Positions 28,059-36,457 of a DNA stretch of 64,000 bases are shown here, piece after piece. Origin of the DNA: JASGTU01 sp963821815. Its GTDB lineage: Bacteria; Chloroflexota; Anaerolineae; Caldilineales; Caldilineaceae. The notes under the pieces are model-generated. The model ran no database searches and had not been told where the DNA came from. It saw nothing but the letters and a program-made list of their open reading frames with translations. Position numbers and translations under genes: made by a program. Within the stretch, counting starts at the first letter, position 1, and every line of letters starts with the position of its first letter. The stretch lies in contig CAWGFG010000002.1 in the NCBI GenBank assembly GCA_963821815.1, forward strand, positions 186,001 through 250,000, written 5' to 3'.

Positions 28059-28087
28059 ATAATACTCGACCTAAATCGATTTGTCAA
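28059..28087 (-). promoter_or_regulatory. Promoter of the crtI-carH-crtY operon
   Basis: Read on the minus strand: TTGACA (28087-28082), 17-base spacer, TATTAT (28064-28059). The -35 hexamer lies inside the left arm of the inverted repeat at 28079-28114. Confidence 0.75.
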
Positions 28088-28114
28088 GGAATTGCAAAGG
28101 TATCCTTGACAAAT
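28079..28114. promoter_or_regulatory. Shared operator: 12-bp perfect inverted repeat between divergent crt promoters
   Basis: ATTTGTCAAGGA (28079-28090) and TCCTTGACAAAT (28103-28114) are perfect inverted copies separated by 12 bases. Each arm contains the TTGACA -35 hexamer of one of the two divergent promoters. The position would let one bound regulator block both polymerases. The nearby CarH-type repressor is the natural candidate; in Thermus, CarH also covers the -35 region. Confidence 0.75.
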
Positions 28115-28134
28115 GAATTAAGTAGCGATACACT
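28106..28134 (+). promoter_or_regulatory. Promoter of the crtB-photolyase operon
   Basis: TTGACA (28106-28111), 17-base spacer, TACACT (28129-28134). The -35 lies inside the right arm of the inverted repeat. Transcription would start near 28141, about 34 bases before the chosen crtB start. Confidence 0.75.
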
Positions 28135-28174
28135 AGTTCCCGATCAAACACAGTGCGAATCGAAAGGGGTACCA

Positions 28175-29140
28175 GTGCAGGCACAATCGTGGGAGATATC
28201 GTTGCTGTCAATGGCGACTGAGCCGCTACGGGCCAATGCAACACAAATTGGCGAGCTGGTGACTGAGAAAGCGACGCTCGAAGCCGCCTACGCGCATACC
28301 GCAGGCATCACGAAGAAGCACAGTCGCACCTTCTACCTAGCCTCATCGCTGATGCCTATGCCAAAACGGCAGGCGGTACGTGCTCTGTATGCCTTCTGTA
28401 GACAAGTCGACGATACGGTCGACACTGCGACTGACCATTCATTCGCAGAGCCACGGCGACAGCAACTGCTTCAGGATAACCTGTTCGCACTCCGGCAGCG
28501 CATGCTCTACCAACCGGTTTCCGACGAGGATTATCTAGCCCTCGCTTGGCGGCATGCGCAGCAGCGCTACGGCATTCCAATACAGTATGCAGAGCAGTTG
28601 GTGGATGGCGTAAGTCGCGATCTGGTACAGAATCGGTATGATACATTTGAAGAACTAAGCGCGTATGCCTACGGTGTAGCTTCCACGGTTGGTCTCATGA
28701 GCATGCACATCATTGGCTTCGAGAGCGAAGAAGCGATTCCATACGCCATCAAACTCGGCGTAGCGCTGCAGATTACCAACATACTGCGCGATGTGGGTGG
28801 CGACTGGCGAATGGGCAGGCTCTATCTGCCAAAGGAGGAGCTTGCACAATTCTCTCTTAGTAGGGGCGATATCGCAGACGGCGTTGTGGACGAGCGTTGG
28901 CGCGCGTTTATGAAATTTCAGATCGAACGCAATCGAACTCTATATCGTGAAGCATTACCAGGCATTCGCATGCTGTCGAGTGATGGCAGGTTTTCCATTA
29001 TGGCTGCTGCCAAGCTGTACGAGTCGATACTCAGGGCGATCGAAAAGAACGACTATGACGTCTTCCGACGTCGTGCAAGTGTGAGTAGTACTTCAAAATT
29101 GATGCAACTACCCAGTATCTGGGTAAGTTCTTTGAGATAA
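28175..29140 (+). CDS. crtB: Phytoene synthase
   Basis: CrtB condenses two geranylgeranyl diphosphates to phytoene, the first committed step of carotenoid synthesis. The squalene/phytoene synthase motifs are visible: the first Asp cluster in YAFCRQVDDTVD, YAYGVASTVGLM, and the second cluster in NILRDVGGDWRMGRLYLP. The open frame extends upstream to 27881 across the promoter and into crtI, which is not believable. I chose the GTG at 28175 because AAGGGG lies five bases before it and just after the predicted transcription start, giving 321 residues. An ATG at 28211 is a second choice. Confidence 0.93.
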   Translation: MQAQSWEISLLSMATEPLRANATQIGELVTEKATLEAAYAHTAGITKKHSRTFYLASSLMPMPKRQAVRALYAFCRQVDDTVDTATDHSFAEPRRQQLLQDNLFALRQRMLYQPVSDEDYLALAWRHAQQRYGIPIQYAEQLVDGVSRDLVQNRYDTFEELSAYAYGVASTVGLMSMHIIGFESEEAIPYAIKLGVALQITNILRDVGGDWRMGRLYLPKEELAQFSLSRGDIADGVVDERWRAFMKFQIERNRTLYREALPGIRMLSSDGRFSIMAAAKLYESILRAIEKNDYDVFRRRASVSSTSKLMQLPSIWVSSLR

Positions 29141-29185
29141 TACAGGAGTGGGAAGCGTAGCCGTAGCTGACAAAGGGACAACGAT

Positions 29186-30094
29186 ATGAATGCGCTAATT
29201 TCAGGCGGGAGTGGGTTGATCGGTTCTGCGCTTGTCGATAGCTTGCTTGCCGCTGGTCATACAGTTACTGTGCTTAGCCGTAGTCTGGATCCGGTGACGA
29301 GCACGAACCCAAATTACTATCGACTTTACTGGGATGGCCGCACCACGAATGACTGGGCCGAAACGCTTGATGATATCGACGCAGTCGTTCACCTTGCTGG
29401 CGCCAGTATTGCTGATGGACGTTGGACTGAGGAACGCAAGAAGGTGCTGCGCGACAGTCGTGTACAATCCGGTCAAGCGCTCGTGAAAGCCATCCAAGCG
29501 TCGGAAAGTAAGCCGGAGGTGTTTATCCAGGCCTCCGCTGTGGGCTACTATGGACCACGCGGGAACGAAATTGTAGATGAAGACACTGGTCCCGGAGATG
29601 ACTTTTTGTCGAAACTCAGCATCGACTGGGAAGCGACCACCGCGGAAATTGAAACGTTTGGCATCCGGCGACCCGTTATACGCATTGGTATTGTACTCAG
29701 CGAGGAAGGCGGAGCGCTGCCGAGGATCACAATGCCGTTCAAACTCTTTGCCGGCGGTAAGATTGGCGATGGTAAACAGTGGTGGTCTTGGATCCACATA
29801 GAAGATCAAGTGCGTGCTATTCAATTCTTGCTGGAGCACGAAACGGCTACAGGACCGTTCAATCTGGTTGCGCCAAACGCAGTCCAAAATAAAGACTTTG
29901 CCGACGCAGTCGGATCGGTCATGGGGCGCCCCTCGTTCTTCCCTGCGCCAGCCATTGCCATGGAGACTCTATTCGGTGACATGTCAACCGTGCTATTGGA
30001 TGGGCAACACGTTGTACCCAGACGGCTACAGGAACTCGGCTTCGAGTTCCGCTATCCGCAATTGGACGGAGCGTTACGGGATCTGTTGAAATGA
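29186..30094 (+). CDS. TIGR01777-family NAD-dependent epimerase/dehydratase-like protein (YfcH type)
   Basis: A 302-residue extended short-chain dehydrogenase-like protein with the N-terminal nucleotide loop ISGGSGLIGSALVDSLL, AVVHLAGASIADGRW, SAVGYYGPRG and the family C-terminal half with PRRLQELGFEFRYP. The biochemical role of this family is unsettled; members are often next to or fused with SRPBCC domains, as here. It begins 45 bases after crtB and overlaps the next gene by four bases (ATGA), so it belongs to the light-controlled operon. A role in carotenoid modification or stress repair is inference from context. Confidence 0.88.
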   Translation: MNALISGGSGLIGSALVDSLLAAGHTVTVLSRSLDPVTSTNPNYYRLYWDGRTTNDWAETLDDIDAVVHLAGASIADGRWTEERKKVLRDSRVQSGQALVKAIQASESKPEVFIQASAVGYYGPRGNEIVDEDTGPGDDFLSKLSIDWEATTAEIETFGIRRPVIRIGIVLSEEGGALPRITMPFKLFAGGKIGDGKQWWSWIHIEDQVRAIQFLLEHETATGPFNLVAPNAVQNKDFADAVGSVMGRPSFFPAPAIAMETLFGDMSTVLLDGQHVVPRRLQELGFEFRYPQLDGALRDLLK

Positions 30095-30579
30095 GATTTA
30101 TTCATCGATTTGCCGTGGACGCGGATATCCAAGCAGTCGCCGAATTTCACTCGCATCCGGGAAGCATGGCGAGGATCACGCCGCCACCGATTCAGGTTCG
30201 TATACTGGATGCGCCCAACCGCTTGAAAACCGGTTCGGATATGTCATTTACGCTGGGATTCGGTCCGATTCGAATGCATTGGCGAGCAGAGATGCCCTAT
30301 GTAGGCCAGACAGGCTTTGTGGACAGGCAGGTCGAGGGGCTCTTTGGCGAGTGGGAACATCGCCATATTTACGTTCCAATTTCTTCGAAATCGACGATGA
30401 TCATTGACGACGTACATGCAACGTTATCGGATGCACCGGCAAAGCGCATACTCGGCGCGCTAATGTGGTTGGGTATGCCCGTTCTGTTCACCTACCGTGG
30501 TTGGATGACTCGGCGTATTCTATCCCGGCAAACGATTCCTCAACTGAAAACACGGCTTTCCAATCCCAACACTGGATGA
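30091..30579 (+). CDS. SRPBCC (START/cyclase-like) domain protein
   Basis: The 162 residues form one SRPBCC-type lipid-cavity domain: an N-terminal strand MRFIHRFAVDADIQAVAEF, a central VGQTGFVDRQVEGLFGEWEH and a C-terminal helix. These proteins bind hydrophobic ligands. It overlaps the TIGR01777 gene by four bases at its start and the photolyase gene by four bases at its end, so translation of all three is likely coupled. The pairing of this domain with TIGR01777 is common. No ligand can be named; a carotenoid or isoprenoid is tempting given the operon. Confidence 0.82.
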   Translation: MRFIHRFAVDADIQAVAEFHSHPGSMARITPPPIQVRILDAPNRLKTGSDMSFTLGFGPIRMHWRAEMPYVGQTGFVDRQVEGLFGEWEHRHIYVPISSKSTMIIDDVHATLSDAPAKRILGALMWLGMPVLFTYRGWMTRRILSRQTIPQLKTRLSNPNTG

Positions 30580-32030
30580 CGACGGCAATTTGGTGGATTC
30601 GTCGAGATTTGCGGCTGACGGATAGCGGTGCGTTGGCGGCAGCGCTCTCCGAGCATGATTCAGTCCTGCCACTGTTCATCCTAGACGACCGGCTGCTCAA
30701 CTCTCCCACTGTGGCACCTTCTAGAATCCGACTGTTGTACCATGGGCTCGTCAGCCTAGACCGGAACTTGAATGAACTGGGCAGCGGTCTAGTGGTGCGG
30801 GAAGGCGCTCCCGAGAGAATCCTGCACGAGCTTGTTGCCGATCATGGCATCAGCAGTATCTACGCAGAACGCAGCTATACTCCTTTCGCCAAGAAGCGGG
30901 ACGCCGATATTGAGGCTGTGTTGCCACTCCAACTTACTGATGGCTTGACAGGTTTGCCCTTTGGCACAGTTCTCAAGGAGGATCAGACTCCCTACCGTGT
31001 TTTTTCAGCCTATGCCAAGCGCTGGAAAGAACAGTGGCAGAAGAGCGCGCCCGCGCAACACGCAAGGCCGGCGTCAATGCCCAAACCCGATATTGACTTC
31101 GATAAGCTCAACCTTCTGCATGAGCGCCTGGCTAACATAGGCGACGGTGCAACGGAGGAGTCTGCTTCTGCGCCAGTAACTGCAGGCGAGAGTACGGTCA
31201 ACGATATTCTCGAGGCGTTCACCGCAGAGGACGGCGGTGTCTATCGATACGACAGCCTTCGCGACGTACCAGCGTCAATTGGGACTTCCGGACTCTCTGC
31301 CTACATACGATTCGGCATGATTTCGGCTGCCGATGTGGTGCGCGCCGCCTTTGACGCCATAGAGCGTGCGTCCGATATCGAGGCGAAACGCAGCGCCGAA
31401 CGTTGGCTTGATGAGATCATCTGGCGTGAGTTCTATGTGGATGTGATGCACCATTTTCCCAAGACGCGTCGGCAGAACTTCAATTCGGACTTTGATCACC
31501 TGACCTGGCAGAATAACGAGGCCGAGTTCGCGGCATGGACACGCGGCAAGACCGGCTATCCGCTTGTGGATGCCGGCATGCGTCAGCTGGCACAGTCTGG
31601 CTGGATGCACAATCGTGTGCGCATGGTGACGGCGTCATTCCTGGTGAAGCATCTGCTGGTCGACTGGCGTTGGGGCGAACGCTGGTTCATGCAGATGTTG
31701 GCCGACGGTGAACCGGCTTCGAATGTAGGCGGTTGGCAATGGGTTGCGGGCGCCGGCGTGAACGCAGCGCCATTTTTCCGCATCTTCAATCCGACCACGC
31801 AAGCCAAGAAGTACGATGCGTCCGGCGACTACATTCGACGGTGGGTAACGGAGCTAATCGGCTTACCCGATGAATACATTCATCAACCGTGGCTGACGCC
31901 AGAATCTTTGCAGAAGGAGTGCGGCTGCGTTATCGGAAAAGACTATCCCGCGCCGATAGTGGACCACAAATGGGCGCGAGAGCGTGCGTTGGACGCATAT
32001 GAGCAGATGCGGCACAGGAGCGACGCATAA
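30576..32030 (+). CDS. phr: Deoxyribodipyrimidine photolyase (cryptochrome/photolyase family, class I type)
   Basis: Repairs UV-induced cyclobutane pyrimidine dimers with blue light using FADH- and an antenna cofactor. The 484 residues begin with WWIRRDLRLTDSGALAAAL, the start of the antenna-binding Rossmann domain. The helical FAD domain has IIWREFYVDVMHHFP, AGMRQLAQSGWMHNRVRM and WRWGERWFMQMLADGEPASN. The ATG at 30576 overlaps the previous stop (ATGA); an upstream in-frame start at 30465 would lie deep in the SRPBCC gene and adds no homology. Photolyase in a carotenoid operon under a CarH-like control site is a known light-response pairing. A T-tailed hairpin follows. Confidence 0.93.
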   Translation: MTTAIWWIRRDLRLTDSGALAAALSEHDSVLPLFILDDRLLNSPTVAPSRIRLLYHGLVSLDRNLNELGSGLVVREGAPERILHELVADHGISSIYAERSYTPFAKKRDADIEAVLPLQLTDGLTGLPFGTVLKEDQTPYRVFSAYAKRWKEQWQKSAPAQHARPASMPKPDIDFDKLNLLHERLANIGDGATEESASAPVTAGESTVNDILEAFTAEDGGVYRYDSLRDVPASIGTSGLSAYIRFGMISAADVVRAAFDAIERASDIEAKRSAERWLDEIIWREFYVDVMHHFPKTRRQNFNSDFDHLTWQNNEAEFAAWTRGKTGYPLVDAGMRQLAQSGWMHNRVRMVTASFLVKHLLVDWRWGERWFMQMLADGEPASNVGGWQWVAGAGVNAAPFFRIFNPTTQAKKYDASGDYIRRWVTELIGLPDEYIHQPWLTPESLQKECGCVIGKDYPAPIVDHKWARERALDAYEQMRHRSDA

Positions 32031-32095
32031 CAGGAGCCGAAATCACCGTCTGTTTGGCAAACCGTCTCACGATCTTCATGCCTGTAGAAAAAGAA

Positions 32096-32141
32096 CGTTG
32101 GCCAAGATCCGATCGAACAATCTCGGCCAACGAATTTTTTT
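32096..32141 (+). terminator. Intrinsic terminator of the crtB-phr operon
   Basis: CGTTGGCCAAGAT (32096-32108) pairs with ATCTCGGCCAACG (32120-32132) apart from one mismatch, followed by AA and seven T. On the other strand the hairpin is followed by TTCTTTTTC, so it can also end the convergent aldolase transcript. Confidence 0.85.
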
Positions 32142-32163
32142 GCACTGTGACCAGCCAAGAACC

Positions 32164-32928
32164 CTATTCTTCAGCGCCGCGTAATTTAATCAGCGCTGCC
32201 GCAGCACCGGACAGCAGAAACGGTGCATCACCGCCTGCCGTGATGTAGCGGAACCCCTGCTCATATCTGCGTACGCCGTCATCCACACTCAACGCGGCGA
32301 TACCCGGCACGGTACCGGTATTCTTGCACGCTTGGATAACTGTCTCCAGCGCAGCAACGTGCTCGTCGCGCACGTCCATCTCCGACGGATGGAAGCCAAA
32401 CGAGAGCGATAGGTCGGAAGGGCCTACCCAGCAGCCGTCCACACCTGGAGTCGCCATGATAGCTTCTACGTTTTCAACGGCAAGCGCGCTCTCAATCTGT
32501 ACAGCAACGAAAATCTGCTCATCGATCTCGTCGGAATAATCGTCGCCCAGGTTGCGGGCGCGTCCCCATCCCCAGGAGCGATCGCCTACAGGCGGTAGCC
32601 GACAAGCGTCTGCTGCCCGTTTGGCGTCCTCTGGCGTGTGCACCATCGGCACGACGATGCCCATGGCGCCTTCGTCCAGCAACCGGCCAATCATTGTGTA
32701 GTCGTTGCGCGATACACGCGCCATGGGCACGGCGCTGCCTGCCGACATTGCTGCAAAGGCTGCAATCGTAGAGTCTTCTCCCCAGGAACCGTGCTGACGG
32801 TCCAGCAGAATAAAATCAATGCCCGAATTGGCGAGCAACTCTGCGGCTAGCGGAGAGCCTAGTCCAAGCGAAAAGCCGAACGCGGCCTTACCTTCCATCA
32901 TCTTTTCTTTTGCTGTATTGATCCTCAT
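32164..32928 (-). CDS. HpcH/HpaI-family class II aldolase
   Basis: A metal-dependent TIM-barrel aldolase that splits 2-keto-3-deoxy sugar acids or 4-hydroxy-2-ketoacids into pyruvate and an aldehyde. The 254 residues align with HpaI: His46 in LLDRQHGSW, Arg71 in MARVS, the metal ligands Glu146 in VQIESALAVEN and Asp172 in WVGPSDLS. It lies 148 bases downstream of the OppF-like gene on the same strand and could be the last gene of that transporter operon. Specific substrate is not visible; 2-keto-3-deoxy-L-rhamnonate and homoprotocatechuate-pathway substrates are known for the family. Confidence 0.9.
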   Translation of the reverse strand: MRINTAKEKMMEGKAAFGFSLGLGSPLAAELLANSGIDFILLDRQHGSWGEDSTIAAFAAMSAGSAVPMARVSRNDYTMIGRLLDEGAMGIVVPMVHTPEDAKRAADACRLPPVGDRSWGWGRARNLGDDYSDEIDEQIFVAVQIESALAVENVEAIMATPGVDGCWVGPSDLSLSFGFHPSEMDVRDEHVAALETVIQACKNTGTVPGIAALSVDDGVRRYEQGFRYITAGGDAPFLLSGAAAALIKLRGAEE

Positions 32929-33076
32929 GGAATCTGCTTTCTAGTGGAGTTGTTGGCTGTTGTTCAACGTGACTGAAATGAATCGTAATGCATCAGTACA
33001 TGATGCCATGCTCGACTGCAAATTGATCCTAGTGGCTAACTGTCGAGCGAAGGGAGATCTAGGGAATTCTACCTGA

Positions 33077-34099
33077 CTATGGTGATACGCCCTTCAGATC
33101 AAGCTCCTTCGCCAGATGGCAGGCAACGAAATGGCCCGGCTGAATCTCCTCTAGCTTGGGGAGTTCCGTTTTGCACCGGTCGACCGCATATCGACAACGA
33201 GGGTGGAAATAGCAGCCTGAAGGGGGATTGGAAGGATCGGCGACTTCACCCTCGAGCAGAATGCGCTGCGAGCGGAAGCGCGGGTCCGGCTTGGGCACTG
33301 CCGATAGGAGTGCTTCCGTGTAGGGATGCTTCGGTTCCTCGAACAGCGGCTTCGTCTTCGCCACTTCCACGATCTGCCCCACATACATGACCGCCACGCG
33401 ATCGCTGACATGCTTCACAACGCTAAGGTCATGGGCAACGAATAGATAGGAAAGGTTGAGTTCGTCCTGCAACTCCAGCAGCAAATTCACGATCTGCGCC
33501 TGCACTGACACATCCAGAGCGGAGACCGGTTCGTCGGCAACGATGAGAGCCGGGTTCAGTGCTAGAGCACGGGCGATGCCGATGCGCTGGCGCTGGCCGC
33601 CGCTAAAAGCGTGCGGGTAGCGGTTCATGTATTCCGGTGGCAGGCTGACCAGTTCCAGCAATTCTTCGATGCGTTCTCGGCGTTTTTCCGCACTTCGCAT
33701 ACCGTTCACCAGCAGAGGCTCGCCGATTATGTCAAAGATGGTCATACGCGGGTTCAGAGACGAGTATGGATCCTGAAAGATCATCTGCATCTCACGCCGC
33801 AACGGCCGAAGCTCCGACTTTGGCAGGCGTGCGACATTCACTTTTCGTCCCTTGGAGGTATAAAATGTGACTTCACCGCCGGTAGGCTGCAAGGCACGCA
33901 GGATGCAGCGCGATGTCGTAGTTTTGCCACAACCACTTTCGCCCACAAGCGCCAAGGTTTCGCCTCGACCAATGGCAAACGACACGTCGTCCACAGCACG
34001 CACATAGCCCGCCACGCGTCGCAGTAGTCCCTGTCGAATCGGGAAGTATTTCTTCAAGTTATTGACTTCGAGAATCGGCTGTCCGTTATCGTTCGTCAT
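33077..34099 (-). CDS. Oligopeptide/oligosaccharide ABC transporter ATP-binding protein (OppF/DppF-like)
   Basis: A 340-residue ATPase of the peptide/nickel/oligosaccharide importer family. Walker A is GESGCGKTTT, the signature AFSGGQRQRI, Walker B LIVADEPVSALD and the switch His follows in LFVAHDLSVV. The C-terminal extension SGCYFHPRC with further Cys is the family's regulatory tail. Thirty-four bases separate it from the OppD-like gene upstream. It completes the five-gene set starting at 39738. Confidence 0.93.
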   Translation of the reverse strand: MTNDNGQPILEVNNLKKYFPIRQGLLRRVAGYVRAVDDVSFAIGRGETLALVGESGCGKTTTSRCILRALQPTGGEVTFYTSKGRKVNVARLPKSELRPLRREMQMIFQDPYSSLNPRMTIFDIIGEPLLVNGMRSAEKRRERIEELLELVSLPPEYMNRYPHAFSGGQRQRIGIARALALNPALIVADEPVSALDVSVQAQIVNLLLELQDELNLSYLFVAHDLSVVKHVSDRVAVMYVGQIVEVAKTKPLFEEPKHPYTEALLSAVPKPDPRFRSQRILLEGEVADPSNPPSGCYFHPRCRYAVDRCKTELPKLEEIQPGHFVACHLAKELDLKGVSP

Positions 34100-34133
34100 A
34101 TCGCCTAGTGGCTATCAGTTCTGTATAAATGAC

Positions 34134-35186
34134 TTATTCGAGCGCAGGAGTTACTATTTCACCGGCGTCAGCGCTTTCATATAGGAAACAACTCACATCA
34201 CGGTACGGTGCGAATGATTCCAGCGTTGGCTCTTTGCGGTCGCACACGCCGGGTATTTTCTCCTTGCACCGAGGATGGAACGGGCACCCTTCCGGCCTGG
34301 CATACGGGTGCGGAATAGAGCCCGCAATTGTGGCTAGTTTGGTGCGCGGTTCAGCCATGATGCTGGGGATGGACTGCAGCAGCGCACGCGTATAGGGATG
34401 CTTGGGATCGTGGAAAATGGCGTCCACAGGACCCCGCTCCACCACGCGACCCAAATACATAACCACTACGTCGTCCGCCATTTCGGCGATGACGCCCATG
34501 TCGTGTGTGATCAGGATGATGGATAGGTTCTTCTCTTCCTGCAACTGACGCATGAGGTCCAGGATCTGCGCCTGCGTCGTCACATCCAAGGCAGTGCTCG
34601 GTTCGTCTGCAATGAGGATGCTCGGATCGCTGGACAGCGCCATGGCGATCATGACCCGCTGTCGCAGACCGCCGCTCAATTGGAACGAGTACTCGTCGAA
34701 ACGACGCTGCGGATGTGGAATGCCGACCAGGCGCAGCATTTCGATGCCATGCTCACGCGCCTCTTTCTTATCCATCTTACTGTGAAGCTGGATGGCTTCT
34801 ACGATCTGATTGCCGACTGTGTGAAAGGAGCTGAATGACGTCATGGGCTCCTGGAAAATGAGCGCAATCTCCCCGCCGCGAATGGCTCGAATCTGTTTTG
34901 AATTGGAGCCCAACGTGGTCAGGTCGATCTCGTCGACCCTTCCATCCGGCAGCTTATGGCGAAACCATATCTCGCCTTCGGTGATCTCGCCAGTTTCCTC
35001 CACGATGCGCAGGATCGAGCGCGCTGTGACGCTCTTGCCGCAGCCGCTTTCACCCACGATGCCAAGCGTTCGTCCTGTGAAGACATCGAAGCTTGCACCG
35101 TCTACGGCGCGCACAACACCTTCATCCTGGAAATAGTAGGTTTTGAGGTTCCTGACGGAAAGAATAGGTGGAGCGATTTCAGACAT
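34134..35186 (-). CDS. Oligopeptide/oligosaccharide ABC transporter ATP-binding protein (OppD/DppD-like)
   Basis: The second ATPase, 350 residues from the ATG at 35186 (MSEIAPPILSVRNLKTYYF), where homology begins. The frame stays open to 35384, overlapping the OppC-like gene, but the added residues look random. Walker A GESGCGKSV, signature QLSGGLRQRV, Walker B LIADEPSTALD and the C-terminal Cys-containing tail GCPFHPRC are present. It pairs with the OppF-like subunit to drive import. Confidence 0.92.
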   Translation of the reverse strand: MSEIAPPILSVRNLKTYYFQDEGVVRAVDGASFDVFTGRTLGIVGESGCGKSVTARSILRIVEETGEITEGEIWFRHKLPDGRVDEIDLTTLGSNSKQIRAIRGGEIALIFQEPMTSFSSFHTVGNQIVEAIQLHSKMDKKEAREHGIEMLRLVGIPHPQRRFDEYSFQLSGGLRQRVMIAMALSSDPSILIADEPSTALDVTTQAQILDLMRQLQEEKNLSIILITHDMGVIAEMADDVVVMYLGRVVERGPVDAIFHDPKHPYTRALLQSIPSIMAEPRTKLATIAGSIPHPYARPEGCPFHPRCKEKIPGVCDRKEPTLESFAPYRDVSCFLYESADAGEIVTPALE

Positions 35187-35287
35187 GGACGTTATAGAGT
35201 CTCGATTCATAGATATAGACCAACAGCTGACAGGTGCACGGCATGGCAAACCGTGCACAACGGGACATGCGCCAGTGTATTTGCAGC

Positions 35288-36457
35288 TTACCCATAGGGA
35301 TCGGCGGCATCGCGCAGGCCATCGCCCAGGAAGTTGAACGAGAGTACGGCGATGATAACCGGGATAGCCGCCAACAGCAGCCACGGTGAAATGGCCACGG
35401 CTTGTATGTTCTGCGCATCCTTAAGCAGCACGCCCCAGCTAATAGCTGGCGGTCGCAAACCCAAACCTAGGAAGCTCAGCGCTGTCTCGGCGATGATCAT
35501 AGCTGGCAACGCTAACGTCGTGGCGGCTATAATGTGGCTCGTGAACGAGGGCACCATGTGACGGAAGATGATGCGCAGTTTGCTCGCGCCGGCCAACTCG
35601 GCTGCAATCACAAAATCCTCCTGTCGCAACGAGAGGAAACGCCCGCGCACGACACGGGCTAGCGTCGTCCAGCCGATGACGCCGAGAATGAGCACGATGA
35701 CAAAATAGATGCGTTCGATGGGCCAGGTAGCCGGAACCGCGGCCGCCAATGCCATCCACAAGGGAATCGTGGGGATGGAGCGCACGATCTCGATGACTCG
35801 CTGAATGCCTGTGTCGACAGCGCCGCCGTACAGACCCGATAGCCCGCCCAGTAGAATGCCCAAGAATAGACTCAATGCGACACCGGCAAGACCAATGGTT
35901 AGCGAGAGGCGTGTGGCTACCATCAGTCGCGAGAATAGATCGCGGCCCAGCTTATCGGAGCCCAGGATGAAAAGCGTATCCTGGGCAGGTACATCTTTGG
36001 TACCGATAAGATGGATGTTTGTTGGGATGAAACCGAACAAGTTGTATTCGTACCCCTCCGCGAAGAGTGTCAGGAAGACCTTCTTTTCTGGATCGACCGT
36101 ATACTCCTTCTTGAAGGTCTGTGGATTGCGCTTGCCCGTGAAGCCCAAGACATAGGGCTGAAACTTACCATCGTTGAAGAAGTAGACTCGCTGGGGAGAG
36201 ATCAGCAGCAATTGCGCATTGTCCTGAAGTGGGTCCGAATAGGCAAAGAAGTCTGCGAATACCACCACAGTATAGAACAAAAGGATAATGACCGCAGACG
36301 CCATTGCCAGCTTGTGCTTGCGGAAGCGCCACCACATGAGCTGCCATTGCGTTGCCACCGACACTCGTTCTGCTGCGCCCGTTGCCTCGAGTGTCTCTAC
36401 GACTTCGAGGGGTTCTTCGATTTCAGGAACGGCTAGGGGCTCAATATTTTCGGCCAC
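35288..36457 (-). CDS. Oligopeptide/oligosaccharide ABC transporter permease (OppC/DppC-like)
   Basis: A 389-residue permease with a long N-terminal cytoplasmic and first-helix region and the binding-protein-dependent transport EAA-type loop near EDFVIAAELAGASKLRIIFRH; the following LPAMIIAETALSFLGLGLRPP is a strong OppC signature. An unusually large insert of about 100 residues follows the first helix and would be extracytoplasmic. Its GTG start overlaps the TAG stop of the OppB-like gene by one base, so the two permeases are translated together. Confidence 0.92.
   Translation of the reverse strand: MAENIEPLAVPEIEEPLEVVETLEATGAAERVSVATQWQLMWWRFRKHKLAMASAVIILLFYTVVVFADFFAYSDPLQDNAQLLLISPQRVYFFNDGKFQPYVLGFTGKRNPQTFKKEYTVDPEKKVFLTLFAEGYEYNLFGFIPTNIHLIGTKDVPAQDTLFILGSDKLGRDLFSRLMVATRLSLTIGLAGVALSLFLGILLGGLSGLYGGAVDTGIQRVIEIVRSIPTIPLWMALAAAVPATWPIERIYFVIVLILGVIGWTTLARVVRGRFLSLRQEDFVIAAELAGASKLRIIFRHMVPSFTSHIIAATTLALPAMIIAETALSFLGLGLRPPAISWGVLLKDAQNIQAVAISPWLLLAAIPVIIAVLSFNFLGDGLRDAADPYG

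Noticed and set aside
27881..28174. Upstream extension of phytoene synthase
   Set aside because: It would cross the divergent promoter and overlap the crtI start, and the residues are unlike CrtB.
29201..29887. Long frame (228 codons) antisense to the TIGR01777 gene
   Set aside because: It shows no domain and no ribosome site, and lies fully opposite a well-supported gene; GC-rich coding often leaves such frames open.
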